64,000 bases of DNA from assembly GCA_937927415.1 (NCBI GenBank), contig CALBDS010000047.1, forward strand, positions 1 through 64,000. Reading direction: 5' to 3'. The notes under the pieces are model-generated. The model ran no database searches and was not told where the DNA came from. It saw nothing but the letters and a program-made list of their open reading frames with translations. Position numbers and translations under genes: made by a program. The stretch is from an uncultured Rhodospirillaceae bacterium. Its GTDB lineage: Bacteria > Pseudomonadota > Alphaproteobacteria > Azospirillales > Azospirillaceae. Positions 52,534-61,015 of the stretch are shown here, in pieces (within the stretch, counting starts at the first letter, position 1; each line of letters begins with the position of its first letter).

Positions 52534-53117
52534 TGACCGCCCGGCGGCACCCCTGGCTGCGCCGTGTTTTCACCCCACCGCTGATGCTGGCGGCGGCGGC
52601 ACTGGTTCTGTTCGAGGAACTGGCGTGGGACGCGCTTCAGCGGTTGGCCGGCTGGCTGGCCCGCCGCCCGCCCCTGTGCTGGGTGGAGCCGTGGGTCCGC
52701 GGGCTGGGGCCGTGGGGCACGCTGACGCTGTTCCTGATTCCCGCCGCGGGTCTTATCCCGGTGAAGCTGGCGGCAGTCTGGCTGATTGGCTCCGGCCATC
52801 CGCTGGGCGGTCTGGCGGTTCTGCTGGCGGCCAAGGTCATCGGCACCGCCACCGCTGCCCACCTCTACGCCATCGGCAAGGACAAGCTGCTGTCCATCGG
52901 CTGGTTCGCCTGGGCGCACGGCAAGGCACTCGCCCTGCAGGCTCTGGTCCATGGCTGGCTGAACCGCCGGCCCTTGTGGGTGTGGGCGGTGGCGACCATC
53001 CGGCGGCTGGCGCGACGGCTGCGCGCTCTGCGCGGCGGCTGGCTCACCCGCCGCTGGCGCGCGGCACGGCGATGGGTGCGGGAACCCCGTTCAGGGGGCG
53101 GGATGCCGCCCCGCTGA
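52533..53117 (+). CDS. Small multi-span membrane protein coupled to pentapeptide gene
   Basis: A 194-residue protein with hydrophobic segments near residues 12-30, 62-88 (LTLFLIPAAGLIPVKLAAVWLIGSG) and 90-112, then a very basic C-terminus (RRLARRLRALRGGWLTRRWRAARRW). No family recognised. Its ATG overlaps the stop of the pentapeptide gene by one base, so it is translationally coupled, and the two products may work together at the membrane. Confidence 0.75.
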   Translation: MTARRHPWLRRVFTPPLMLAAAALVLFEELAWDALQRLAGWLARRPPLCWVEPWVRGLGPWGTLTLFLIPAAGLIPVKLAAVWLIGSGHPLGGLAVLLAAKVIGTATAAHLYAIGKDKLLSIGWFAWAHGKALALQALVHGWLNRRPLWVWAVATIRRLARRLRALRGGWLTRRWRAARRWVREPRSGGGMPPR

Positions 53118-53155
53118 TGCGGGGCGCCCTGTCCCGACAGATCCCTGCCCCGCTC

Positions 53156-53632
53156 TTACCGCTTGAAGAAGAAGCGGTTGAAGAAGGCCGTCATCGGCCG
53201 CGGCGGCATCAGGTCGAAATCGTACCCGGTGCGGGCCAGGGTCTGGGCGTGGCCCGTATCGGCGTGGGTGGCGTCGTCGTGCGGGTCGCGGCGGCGCGGC
53301 AGAAAGGGCAGAACCTCCGCCGTCACCATCGGGATTGAATCCATCGACGGGGTGGACACCGCCACACGCTCCGCTTCCGCCTCGTCCTCGTCGGACGCGG
53401 TGTCCGTGGTGGCGGGGGCCGGGGTGACCATCACCGGAACCGCCACCGGCTCGGCCGGGCGCGGGCGGAAAACCGGCGCCATCATGCCGCCGCTCAAACG
53501 GGCAAACGCCAGAGCCGGATTCATCAGCCGACGCTGTGCGGCATCGCTTTCCCCGAACGGCGAACCGCCCTCGGCATGGGCCAAAGCCTCGTTGATGCGT
53601 GCGAACGCCTCGATGTCCTTGATGTGGAGCAT
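53156..53632 (-). CDS. Hypothetical acidic protein, 158 aa
   Basis: No family recognised. The N-terminus is a short amphipathic helix region (MLHIKDIEAFARINEALAHAEGG), the middle is Pro/Thr/Ala-rich and acidic (TASDEDEAEAERVAV), and the C-terminus is strongly basic/aromatic (PMTAFFNRFFFKR). I start it at ATG 53632 (AGGA upstream) because the open frame before it, back to a GTG at 53761, has AT-rich codons unlike the rest. It follows the MFS gene on the same strand. Confidence 0.55.
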   Translation of the reverse strand: MLHIKDIEAFARINEALAHAEGGSPFGESDAAQRRLMNPALAFARLSGGMMAPVFRPRPAEPVAVPVMVTPAPATTDTASDEDEAEAERVAVSTPSMDSIPMVTAEVLPFLPRRRDPHDDATHADTGHAQTLARTGYDFDLMPPRPMTAFFNRFFFKR

Positions 53633-53744
53633 GGGCGGAGTTCCTGCGCTGAAGCCTTCCGGCCGGTCATCCTGATTGTGCATCGCAGCATTCGCATTTT
53701 CCAGTGAAAAAGACACCCTTTCTTTACCGATGAACTGTTGCAAT

Positions 53745-55016
53745 TTAACGATGGGGTTCACGAACCGTCAGCATCAGCGCGAAACCGACGGCGAAAAACA
53801 CCAGGATCGAGGCCATGCCCGCCCGCTGGCTGCCGAACGACGCGGTGGCCCAGCCCAGTGCTGCCGGGCCGATGAAGCCCGCCGCCTTGCCGGTCAGGCT
53901 GTAGAGGCCGAACATCTCCGCCGTCTGTCCCGGCGGCGACAGGCGCGCCATCAGCGACCGCCCCGCCGCCTGAGCCGGGCCGAAGCACAGCCCCAGCCCC
54001 ATGGCCGCCCACCAGAACCACGCCTTGTCCTGGATCAGCAGCAGCACGGTGCCGGTGACGGCCAGACCGCCGACCGCCATCAGGATGGTGGGCTTGGCGC
54101 CGATGCGGTCGTCGATCCAGGCGAACCCCACCGATCCCGCCCCGGCCACCACGTTGAGCGCGATGGCGAACAGCACGATCTCTTCAAAGCCCATGCCGAA
54201 GGTGCCGGCGGCGTAGATGCCGCCGAACGCCGTCAGCGTGTTGATGCCGTCGCGGTAAAAGGCGCTCGCCACCAGAAAGCGCGCGGCGTCGCGCAGGGTG
54301 CGCACATGGCGGAGCGTGGCCGCCACCTCCGCCAGCCCCTCGCGCACCGCCCGCAGCACCGGCACCCGGACGGCGGGGGATTCCGGCACCCAGCGGAACA
54401 GCGGCAGGGCGAACAGGGCGAACCACCCGGCCACCAGCAGCGCCGTGGCCCGCACATTCTCCTGCTGCCCGGTGCCCAGCCAGTGGGCGACCGGCGAATC
54501 GGCACGGACGAAACCGAACAGCGCCGCCACCAGACAGGCCAGCCCGCCGAAATAGCCCACGCCCCAGCCCCACCCCGACACCCGGCCCAGGTATGAGGGC
54601 GGGGCCACCGCGGGCAGCATGGCGTTGTAGAAGACGTTCGCCAGTTCGAACGCCACCGTTCCCACCGCCACCAGCCACAGGGCCAGGGGAACGAAGGCCG
54701 GGTCGGGCCGCACCCACCACAACCCGGCGGTGGTCAGCACGGTGACGGTGGTGGTGGCGGCCAGCCAGGGCTTGCGCCGTCCGGCGCGGTCGGCCACCGC
54801 CCCCAGCACCGGGCTGAGGATGGCGATGGCGACACCCGCCGCCGCCATGGCCGTGCTCCACGCCGCCGTACCGGCGACGGGATCGCCGGCCACCCCACGG
54901 GTGAAATAGACGGCGAAGACAAAGGTGGTGATGACCGTGTTGTAGGCCGAGTTGGCCCAGTCATACAGACACCATGCGGCGATGGCGCTGCGCGATGCCT
55001 GCAGACGTCCGGTCAT
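53745..55016 (-). CDS. MFS transporter, UMF1 (Atg22-like) family
   Basis: A 423-residue major facilitator protein with 12 expected spans. The UMF1/Atg22 marks are AWCLYDWANSAYNTVITTFVFAVYF at the N-terminus and NVFYNAMLPAVAPPSYLGRVSGWGWGVGYFGG, and GPAQAAGRSLMARLSPPGQTAEMFGLYSLTGKA in the second half. Members include amino-acid or unknown-substrate exporters. It starts 6 bases after the end of the preceding CoA-ligase/GNAT gene on the same strand. Confidence 0.92.
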   Translation of the reverse strand: MTGRLQASRSAIAAWCLYDWANSAYNTVITTFVFAVYFTRGVAGDPVAGTAAWSTAMAAAGVAIAILSPVLGAVADRAGRRKPWLAATTTVTVLTTAGLWWVRPDPAFVPLALWLVAVGTVAFELANVFYNAMLPAVAPPSYLGRVSGWGWGVGYFGGLACLVAALFGFVRADSPVAHWLGTGQQENVRATALLVAGWFALFALPLFRWVPESPAVRVPVLRAVREGLAEVAATLRHVRTLRDAARFLVASAFYRDGINTLTAFGGIYAAGTFGMGFEEIVLFAIALNVVAGAGSVGFAWIDDRIGAKPTILMAVGGLAVTGTVLLLIQDKAWFWWAAMGLGLCFGPAQAAGRSLMARLSPPGQTAEMFGLYSLTGKAAGFIGPAALGWATASFGSQRAGMASILVFFAVGFALMLTVREPHR

Positions 55017-55022
55017 GAAGGG

Positions 55023-57710
55023 TCAGGCCCCCTTGGCCTTGTCCAGGTCGATGCGCACTTCCACCACGCCCGGCTCGTCCAGGTTTTCCTTCCGCACGAA
55101 ACCCAGGGTGCGGCACATGGCGAGCATGTTGGTGTTTTCGCGCAGCACCTCGCCATACACCTCCTTGATACCGCGGGACCGGGCATAGTCCAGGATCTTG
55201 TTCATCAGGATATAGCCCAGCCCCTGCCCCTTCATGTCCGAACGCACCATCACCGCGTATTCGGCGCGCAGGTTGTCGGGGTCGGCGGCGATGCGGACCA
55301 CGCCGTACATGACCGTCTCGTTGCTCACATCGTCCGGCCCGACGGCGATCAGCCCCATTTCGCGGTCATAGTCGATCTGGGTCAGACGGGCGGCGGCCTG
55401 GTGCGACAGCTTCTTCATCGGCGCGAAGAAGCGCAGGCGGATATCCTCCGGCGTCATGCGGGCGAACATGCCGTGCACCAGCGGTTCGTCTTCCGGCAGG
55501 ATCGGGCGGACGAGGAACTGGCGGCCGTCCTTGATGCGGATCGGGTCTTCCAACGCCTTGGGATACGGGCGGATGGCCAGACGGTGGGCGCCGGGCCGCT
55601 CTGGCACCGCCACGCGGATGCTGGCGTCCAGCGCCATCACCCCGTCCTGGTCGGCCAGCAGCGGGTTGATGTCCAACTCCACGATCTCGGGGAAATCGAC
55701 GATCAGCTGCGACACCTGATTGAGGGTCAGGGCCACCGCCGGCAGATCCGCCGCCTGACGGGAGCGGTAGCCCTTCAGCCGCTTCCAGATGCGGGTGCGG
55801 GTCATCAGCTCCGACGCCAGCCGCATGTTGAGCGGCGGCAGGGCCAGGGCGTAATCCTCCACCACCTCCACGCCGATGCCGCCTTCGCCGAACAGGATCA
55901 CCGGGCCGAACAGCGGGTTTTCCGTCATGCCGACGATCAGTTCATAGGCATCGGGGCGCACGGCCATTTCCTGCACCGTGAACCCCTCGATGCGGGCGTC
56001 GGGGGCGGCTTCCTGCACGCGGGCCAGCATGGCGTGGGCCTCTTCCAGCACCTCCTCGCCGCTGGTCAGGTGCAGCACCACCCCGCCCACGTCGGATTTG
56101 TGGGCGATGTCGGGGGACAGGATCTTCAGCGCCACCGGCCCGCCGATGGAATCGGCGGCCCGCGCCGCCTCCTCCGCGGTTTCGGCGCGGCGGGTTTCCA
56201 CCACCGGAATGCCATAGGCGGCCAGCACCCTCTTGGCCTCGTACTCGGTCAGCCAGTCGCGCTTTTCGGCAATCGCCCGCGCGATGGTCTTCTGCACGAC
56301 GATGCGGTCCGGCTCGAAACTGTCGGGCACCGACGGCGGCGTTTCCATCAGCAGTTCCTGATTGCGCCGGTATTCCACCAGATGCATGAAGGCCCGCACC
56401 GCATGGCTGGGCGTGTCATAGGTGGGAATGCGGTTGGCGGCGAACAGGCGCCGCGCCTCCACCGCCGATTCGTCGCCCAGCCAGCTTGTCAGCACCGGAT
56501 GGCGGCTGGACTTGTTGGCGGCCAGGGTGTCCACCACGGCCTGCGCCGCGGCGGTGCTGTCGTTGACCGCCGAGGGACAGTTCAGCACCAGGATGGCGTC
56601 GTTCTGCCTGTCGTGCAGCAGGGCGTTCAGCGCGTCGGCATACCGCTTGGGCGTGGCGTCGCCGCCGATGCGCAGCGGGTTGCCGCGCTTGCCCCCCGCC
56701 CCCAGCGCGGTGTCGAGCGATTGGACCGTTTCCGGCGACAGGGTGGCCAGCGTGCCGCCCGACTGCACCAGCGCGTCGGTGGCCATCACCCCCATGCCGC
56801 CGCCGTTGGTCAGGATCATCAGCCGGTCGCCGGTGATGGGAACCCCGGTCGCCAGCGTGCCCACCGCGTCGAACAGCTCTTCCAGCGTGCTGACGCGCAG
56901 GATGCCGGCGCGGCGGAAGGCGGCGTCATAGACCGCATCCTCCACCGCCAGGGCGCCGGTGTGGGACACCGCGGCCTCCGTCGCTTCGGCGCTGCGGCCG
57001 GCTTTGATGACGATGACCGGCTTCTGGCGGGCGGCGGAGCGGGCCGCCGACATGAACTTGCGCGCGTCGGTGATGGCTTCGATGTAGAGCAGGATGGCGC
57101 GGGCCGTGGGGTCGGCGGCCAGATAGTCCAGCAGGTCGCCGAAATCCACGTCGCCCTTGTCGCCCATGGAAATCAGGTGGGAGAAGCCGATCCCGCGCGC
57201 CGTCGCCCAATCGACGATGGAGGTCACCACCATCGACGACTGCGCCACCAGGGCGATGTCGCCCTTTTTCGGGGTGACGTGGCCGAAGCTGGCGTTCAGC
57301 CCCCGCCCCGGCACCATGGCGCCCAGGCTGTTCGGCCCCAGGACGCGCAGCACATGGGGCTTGGCCGCGTCCAGCGTGCGCTGGAGCAGATCCTTGGAAA
57401 AGCCCGAGGAGATGATGATCGCCGCCCGCGTGCCGCGGTTGCCCAACTGGTCGATGGTGGCCGGCACGGTTTCCGCCGGCGTGCAGATCACCGCCAGATC
57501 GGGGGTGATGGGCAGGTCGGCCACCGTCTTATAGGTCAAAACCCCTTCCACCGCGCGATCCTGGGCGTTGACCGGCAGGATCGGACCGCTGAAGCCGGCG
57601 TTGAACAGGTTGCGGGCCACCACCGCGCCGATGGATTGCGGCTTGCGGCTGGCGCCGATCAACGTGATCGACGTTGGCTTGAACATCTGATTGAGGTTAC
57701 GAACGGTCAT
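55023..57710 (-). CDS. Acyl-CoA ligase-like/GNAT fusion, Pat-type protein acetyltransferase
   Basis: An 895-residue protein with a CoA-binding domain (about residues 10-105), succinyl-CoA-ligase-like domains (about 145-460), an ATP-grasp domain (about 485-700; TEYEAKRVLAAYGIPVV) and a C-terminal GNAT domain (about 725-880; acetyl-CoA loop RSDMKGQGLGYILM). This is the Pat/PatZ layout of lysine acetyltransferases that control acetyl-CoA synthetase. SHTGAL at about residue 249 keeps the His used for phosphorylation in ADP-forming ligases, so the ligase half may not be fully inert. ATG at 57710 begins the conserved MTVRNLNQMF. Confidence 0.9.
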   Translation of the reverse strand: MTVRNLNQMFKPTSITLIGASRKPQSIGAVVARNLFNAGFSGPILPVNAQDRAVEGVLTYKTVADLPITPDLAVICTPAETVPATIDQLGNRGTRAAIIISSGFSKDLLQRTLDAAKPHVLRVLGPNSLGAMVPGRGLNASFGHVTPKKGDIALVAQSSMVVTSIVDWATARGIGFSHLISMGDKGDVDFGDLLDYLAADPTARAILLYIEAITDARKFMSAARSAARQKPVIVIKAGRSAEATEAAVSHTGALAVEDAVYDAAFRRAGILRVSTLEELFDAVGTLATGVPITGDRLMILTNGGGMGVMATDALVQSGGTLATLSPETVQSLDTALGAGGKRGNPLRIGGDATPKRYADALNALLHDRQNDAILVLNCPSAVNDSTAAAQAVVDTLAANKSSRHPVLTSWLGDESAVEARRLFAANRIPTYDTPSHAVRAFMHLVEYRRNQELLMETPPSVPDSFEPDRIVVQKTIARAIAEKRDWLTEYEAKRVLAAYGIPVVETRRAETAEEAARAADSIGGPVALKILSPDIAHKSDVGGVVLHLTSGEEVLEEAHAMLARVQEAAPDARIEGFTVQEMAVRPDAYELIVGMTENPLFGPVILFGEGGIGVEVVEDYALALPPLNMRLASELMTRTRIWKRLKGYRSRQAADLPAVALTLNQVSQLIVDFPEIVELDINPLLADQDGVMALDASIRVAVPERPGAHRLAIRPYPKALEDPIRIKDGRQFLVRPILPEDEPLVHGMFARMTPEDIRLRFFAPMKKLSHQAAARLTQIDYDREMGLIAVGPDDVSNETVMYGVVRIAADPDNLRAEYAVMVRSDMKGQGLGYILMNKILDYARSRGIKEVYGEVLRENTNMLAMCRTLGFVRKENLDEPGVVEVRIDLDKAKGA

Positions 57711-57896
57711 GTCAGGCTTCCGTGCTTGGCCCTGGCCGATGGGGGAAACGGGGTGAAAACGACGCAAGCTAGGGGTGAACCGGCACGGTGCCGGCGTAAA
57801 CGCGACGAAACGACGCTCATGTTGCGGTGCACCGTTGCCTCCGCACCGCGTCTGTTCCGTTTCGCAAGCGTAATTATATGCTGCTGGGCTGACTGG

Positions 57897-58445
57897 TCAG
57901 ACCAGACGCAGCGCCTCATGGTAAAGGGCCGCGGTTTCGGAATCAAAGGCGTAAAGGGCCACCCGCTCCACGGCCCCATCGCGGACCAGCTCGTCCACCA
58001 CCGTGGCGACGGCGATGCGGGCAGCCCGATCCTTGGGAAAGCCATAGATGCCGGTGCTGATGGCGGGAAAGGCCAGCGATGTGATTCCCTGCCCCCGCGC
58101 CAGGACAAAGGCGGCGCGGTAGCAGCGTTCCAGCAGAACCGCTTCGTTCTGCCCGCCGCCCCGCCACACCGGGCCGACGGCGTGGATGATCCACGGGGCC
58201 GGCAGGGCGTGGCCGCGGCTGAGGCGGCAGTCCCCGGTCGGGCAGCCGCCGATACGGTCCAGTTCGTCCTGCAGCGCCGGTCCCGCCGCGCGGTGGATGG
58301 CGCCGTCCACGCCGCCGCCGCGCTTGAGCGCGCTGTTGGCGGCGTTGACGACGGCCCCCACCATGGCCCGCGTGATGTCGCCCTGGACGACGGTCACGCG
58401 GGATGCGGCGGTGTGCCGACGGTCGTCCTTATCAGACGACGACAC
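57897..58445 (-). CDS. Macrodomain protein (O-acetyl-ADP-ribose deacetylase-like)
   Basis: A MacroD-type macrodomain of 182 residues: VVQGDITRAMVGAVVNAANSAL, GGGVDGAIHRAAGP and the loop FPAISTGIYGFPKD bind ADP-ribose and its O-acetyl or protein-linked esters, which the family hydrolyses. The likely start is GTG 58445, which lies 14 bases inside the end of ppa on the same strand; a start at 58517 would reach further into ppa. Overlap implies coupled translation with pyrophosphatase. Confidence 0.88.
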   Translation of the reverse strand: MSSSDKDDRRHTAASRVTVVQGDITRAMVGAVVNAANSALKRGGGVDGAIHRAAGPALQDELDRIGGCPTGDCRLSRGHALPAPWIIHAVGPVWRGGGQNEAVLLERCYRAAFVLARGQGITSLAFPAISTGIYGFPKDRAARIAVATVVDELVRDGAVERVALYAFDSETAALYHEALRLV

Positions 58446-58989
58446 CCGGCTTGCCCTGGTTTTCGGCGTTGGCGCGCTCGATGCCTTCCTGGATGGCACG
58501 GGCGGCGTCCTCGGCATTGCCCCAGCCGGTGACCTTCACCCACTTGCCCTTTTCGAGATCCTTGTAGTGCTCGAAGAAGTGGGAGATCTGCTCGGTCACG
58601 ATGGACGGCAGGTCGGTGTAGTTGTTAACGTTCTCATAGAACGGGTGCAGCTTGCTGACCGGCACGGCCAGCAGCTTTTCGTCGGCGCCCGCTTCGTCTT
58701 CCATGAACAGCACGCCGATGGGGCGGGCGCGCAGGACCGAACCGGGGACCACCGGATGGCGGCCGACCACGCAGACATCCACCGGGTCGCCGTCGCCCGA
58801 CAGGGTGTGCGGAATGAAGCCGTAGTTGCAGGGATAGTACATGGCCGTGTGCAGGAAGCGGTCAACGAACACCGCGCCCGATTCCTTATCGACTTCGTAC
58901 TTCACCGGGTCGCCGCCCAGCGGGATTTCGATGACGACATTCACATCCCACGGGGGATTCTTCCCCACCGGAACCTTGCTCAGATCCAT
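58432..58989 (-). CDS. ppa: Inorganic pyrophosphatase, family I
   Basis: A 185-residue soluble Mg2+-dependent pyrophosphatase that hydrolyses PPi from biosynthesis. Family I marks are the substrate site KYEVDKESGAVFVDR, YYPCNYGFIPHTLSGDGDPVDV (signature DGDPVDV), and ENVNNYTDLP with HFFEHYKDLEKGKWVKV. Length is normal for the prokaryotic form. The ATG at 58989 (MDLSKVPVGK) is chosen; the longer frame to 59109 is not conserved. The 3' end overlaps the macrodomain gene. Confidence 0.97.
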   Translation of the reverse strand: MDLSKVPVGKNPPWDVNVVIEIPLGGDPVKYEVDKESGAVFVDRFLHTAMYYPCNYGFIPHTLSGDGDPVDVCVVGRHPVVPGSVLRARPIGVLFMEDEAGADEKLLAVPVSKLHPFYENVNNYTDLPSIVTEQISHFFEHYKDLEKGKWVKVTGWGNAEDAARAIQEGIERANAENQGKPGVVV

Positions 58990-59158
58990 GAGAACGGTCC
59001 TTTGTCTGGCGTTACGCCTGATAACACGTTGCTGTGGCACCGGGACGGGCCGGTGCCGGTCGGGCCGGAGTTTAGGCGGAAACCCGCGACGAAACCAAGG
59101 TGCTTGCAACGGGGGTTGCCGACTTTCACGCAGATTTCACGCGCGAACCGTCAGTGGT

Positions 59159-60946
59159 CTGACCGCTTTCGCCCTTTTGGTTGCCGTTCCACCGGCGTTT
59201 GCGCTGGATTCGGGCGGAAACCATGACAGCGGGCCGGTCCACGCCATCGCCATGCACGGCACGCCCGCCTATCCCCCGGATTTCCCCGCCTTTTCCTATG
59301 TGAACCCCGATGCCCCCAAGGGCGGCACCCTGCGGCTGACGGTGACCGGCGGCTTCGACACCCTGAACCCCCATGTGGTGAAGGGGGTGCCGGCGGCGGG
59401 GCTGTCGTACGTCTTTGAAACCCTGATGGCGCGGTCGTGGGACGAGCCGTTTTCCCTCTATCCCCTGTTGGCCCGGCGGATTTCGGTGCCGCCGGACCGC
59501 TCCGTCCTCACCGTCTTTCTCGATCCCGCGGCCCGCTGGCACGACGGCACCCCCGTCACGGCCGACGACGTGCTGTTTTCCCTTCAGGTGCAGCGGGACC
59601 ATGGAACGCCCAACCGACGGCAATATTACAGCATGGTTGCGTCAGCGGAACGGATCGACGCCGCCACCGTGCGCTTCACCTTCACCCCCCAGGCGGACGG
59701 CACCTATGACCGCGAACTGCCGCTGCTGATGGGGCTGATGCCCATCCATCAAAAGGCATGGTGGCAGGGCCGCGATTTCAGCCGCACCACGCTGGACCCG
59801 CCCATGGGCAGCGGCCCCTACCGCATCGAAACGGTGGAGCCGGGGCGGCGCATCACCTATGTCCGCGATCCCGGATACTGGGGGCGCGACCGGCCCACGC
59901 GGCGAGGGCTGTTCAACGCCGACCGGGTGGTCTTCGATTATTACCGGGACGAAACGATTTCCCTCCAGGCCTTCCTGGCGGGAGAGGCCGACGTGCGCCG
60001 CGAAAGCGACCCCGGCCGCTGGGCCGATGGCTACACCGGGCCGGCGCTGGCCGCCGGGCGGATCCTGCGCGAAGACCTGCCCCACCGCCGCCCGGAAACG
60101 GCGCGCGGGCTGATCCTCAACACCCGCCGCCCGCTGTTCGCCGACCGGCGGGTGCGGGCGGCGCTCGGGCTGGCGGTGGATGCCGCGTGGATGAACCGGA
60201 CCTTCTTCCACAACGCCCTGACCCGCACCGCCAGCTATTACCCCAACTCCGAACTCGCCGCCACCGACCTGCCCACGGGCCTGGAACGGGCCGCGCTGGA
60301 GCCGCTGCGCCCGCTGCTGCCGCCGGAGGTATTCACGCATCCCTACACGCCCCCCGGCGGCGGCGACCGCGCGGCCCTGCGCGATGCCTTCGCCCGGCTG
60401 ACCGCGGCGGGGTGGCGGCTGAAAGGTGGACGGCTGGAGGATGGGGCGGGCCAGCCCTTCGCCTTCGAGATCCTGCTCGGCACCCCCGGCGACGAGCGGG
60501 AGGCGCAGGAGATTGCCCGCGGGCTGGGGCGGCTGGGCATCAGCGCCGCCGTGCGCACGGTGGACAGCGCGCAGTACCAGACACGGCTGGACAGTTACGA
60601 TTTCGATACGACCATTCGCGGCTGGACCTCCTCCCTGTCGCCGGGGAACGAGCAACTTTATTATTTCGGTTCGGCGGCGGCGGACACGCCGGGCAGCCGC
60701 AACCTGCCCGGCATCCGCGACCCGGCGGTGGACGCGCTCGCCGCCTCCCTGGCCCACGCCGCCAGCCGCGAAGAACTGGTGGCGCGGGTGCGGGCGCTGG
60801 ATCGGGTGCTGTTGTGGGGGGAGTATATGATCCCCCTGTTTCATGACACCGCCGACCATATGGCCCGCTGGTCCCATATTCACCGGCCCGATGTGACGCC
60901 GCTGTATGGGCCGGTGATTGATGCGTGGTGGGTGGGGGGGCGGTAG
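59159..60946 (+). CDS. YejA-like peptide ABC transporter binding protein
   Basis: A periplasmic binding protein of family 5 (about 595 residues). DFPAFSYVNPDAPKGGTLRL, FETLMARSWDE, RWHDGTPVTADDVLFSLQ, MGSGPYRIETVEPGRRITYVRDPGYWGRD and GNEQLYYFGSA match YejA-type subunits that bring peptides or peptide-like compounds to the YejBEF permease. A signal-like stretch (LTAFALLVAVPPAFAL) precedes the mature part. No ATG, GTG or TTG stands in frame just before it; CTG 59159 is a guess, and the next in-frame ATG (59252) would remove the signal. Permease genes are not adjacent. Confidence 0.85.
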   Translation: MTAFALLVAVPPAFALDSGGNHDSGPVHAIAMHGTPAYPPDFPAFSYVNPDAPKGGTLRLTVTGGFDTLNPHVVKGVPAAGLSYVFETLMARSWDEPFSLYPLLARRISVPPDRSVLTVFLDPAARWHDGTPVTADDVLFSLQVQRDHGTPNRRQYYSMVASAERIDAATVRFTFTPQADGTYDRELPLLMGLMPIHQKAWWQGRDFSRTTLDPPMGSGPYRIETVEPGRRITYVRDPGYWGRDRPTRRGLFNADRVVFDYYRDETISLQAFLAGEADVRRESDPGRWADGYTGPALAAGRILREDLPHRRPETARGLILNTRRPLFADRRVRAALGLAVDAAWMNRTFFHNALTRTASYYPNSELAATDLPTGLERAALEPLRPLLPPEVFTHPYTPPGGGDRAALRDAFARLTAAGWRLKGGRLEDGAGQPFAFEILLGTPGDEREAQEIARGLGRLGISAAVRTVDSAQYQTRLDSYDFDTTIRGWTSSLSPGNEQLYYFGSAAADTPGSRNLPGIRDPAVDALAASLAHAASREELVARVRALDRVLLWGEYMIPLFHDTADHMARWSHIHRPDVTPLYGPVIDAWWVGGR

Positions 60947-60953
60947 CCCTGGT

Positions 60954-61003
60954 GTCGAGGGGATCCTCCCCTCGACGCTCCCCGACAGGGGCGGCAGCCC
61001 CTG
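60954..61003. terminator. Double hairpin between convergent genes
   Basis: GTCGAGGGG (60954-60962) pairs with CCCCTCGAC (60968-60976), and CAGGGGC (60986-60992) pairs with GCCCCTG (60997-61003). It fills the 69 bases between the convergent binding-protein and sulfatase-family genes and may end transcription from both sides. Confidence 0.55.
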
Positions 61004-61015
61004 TACCCCTGGGGA

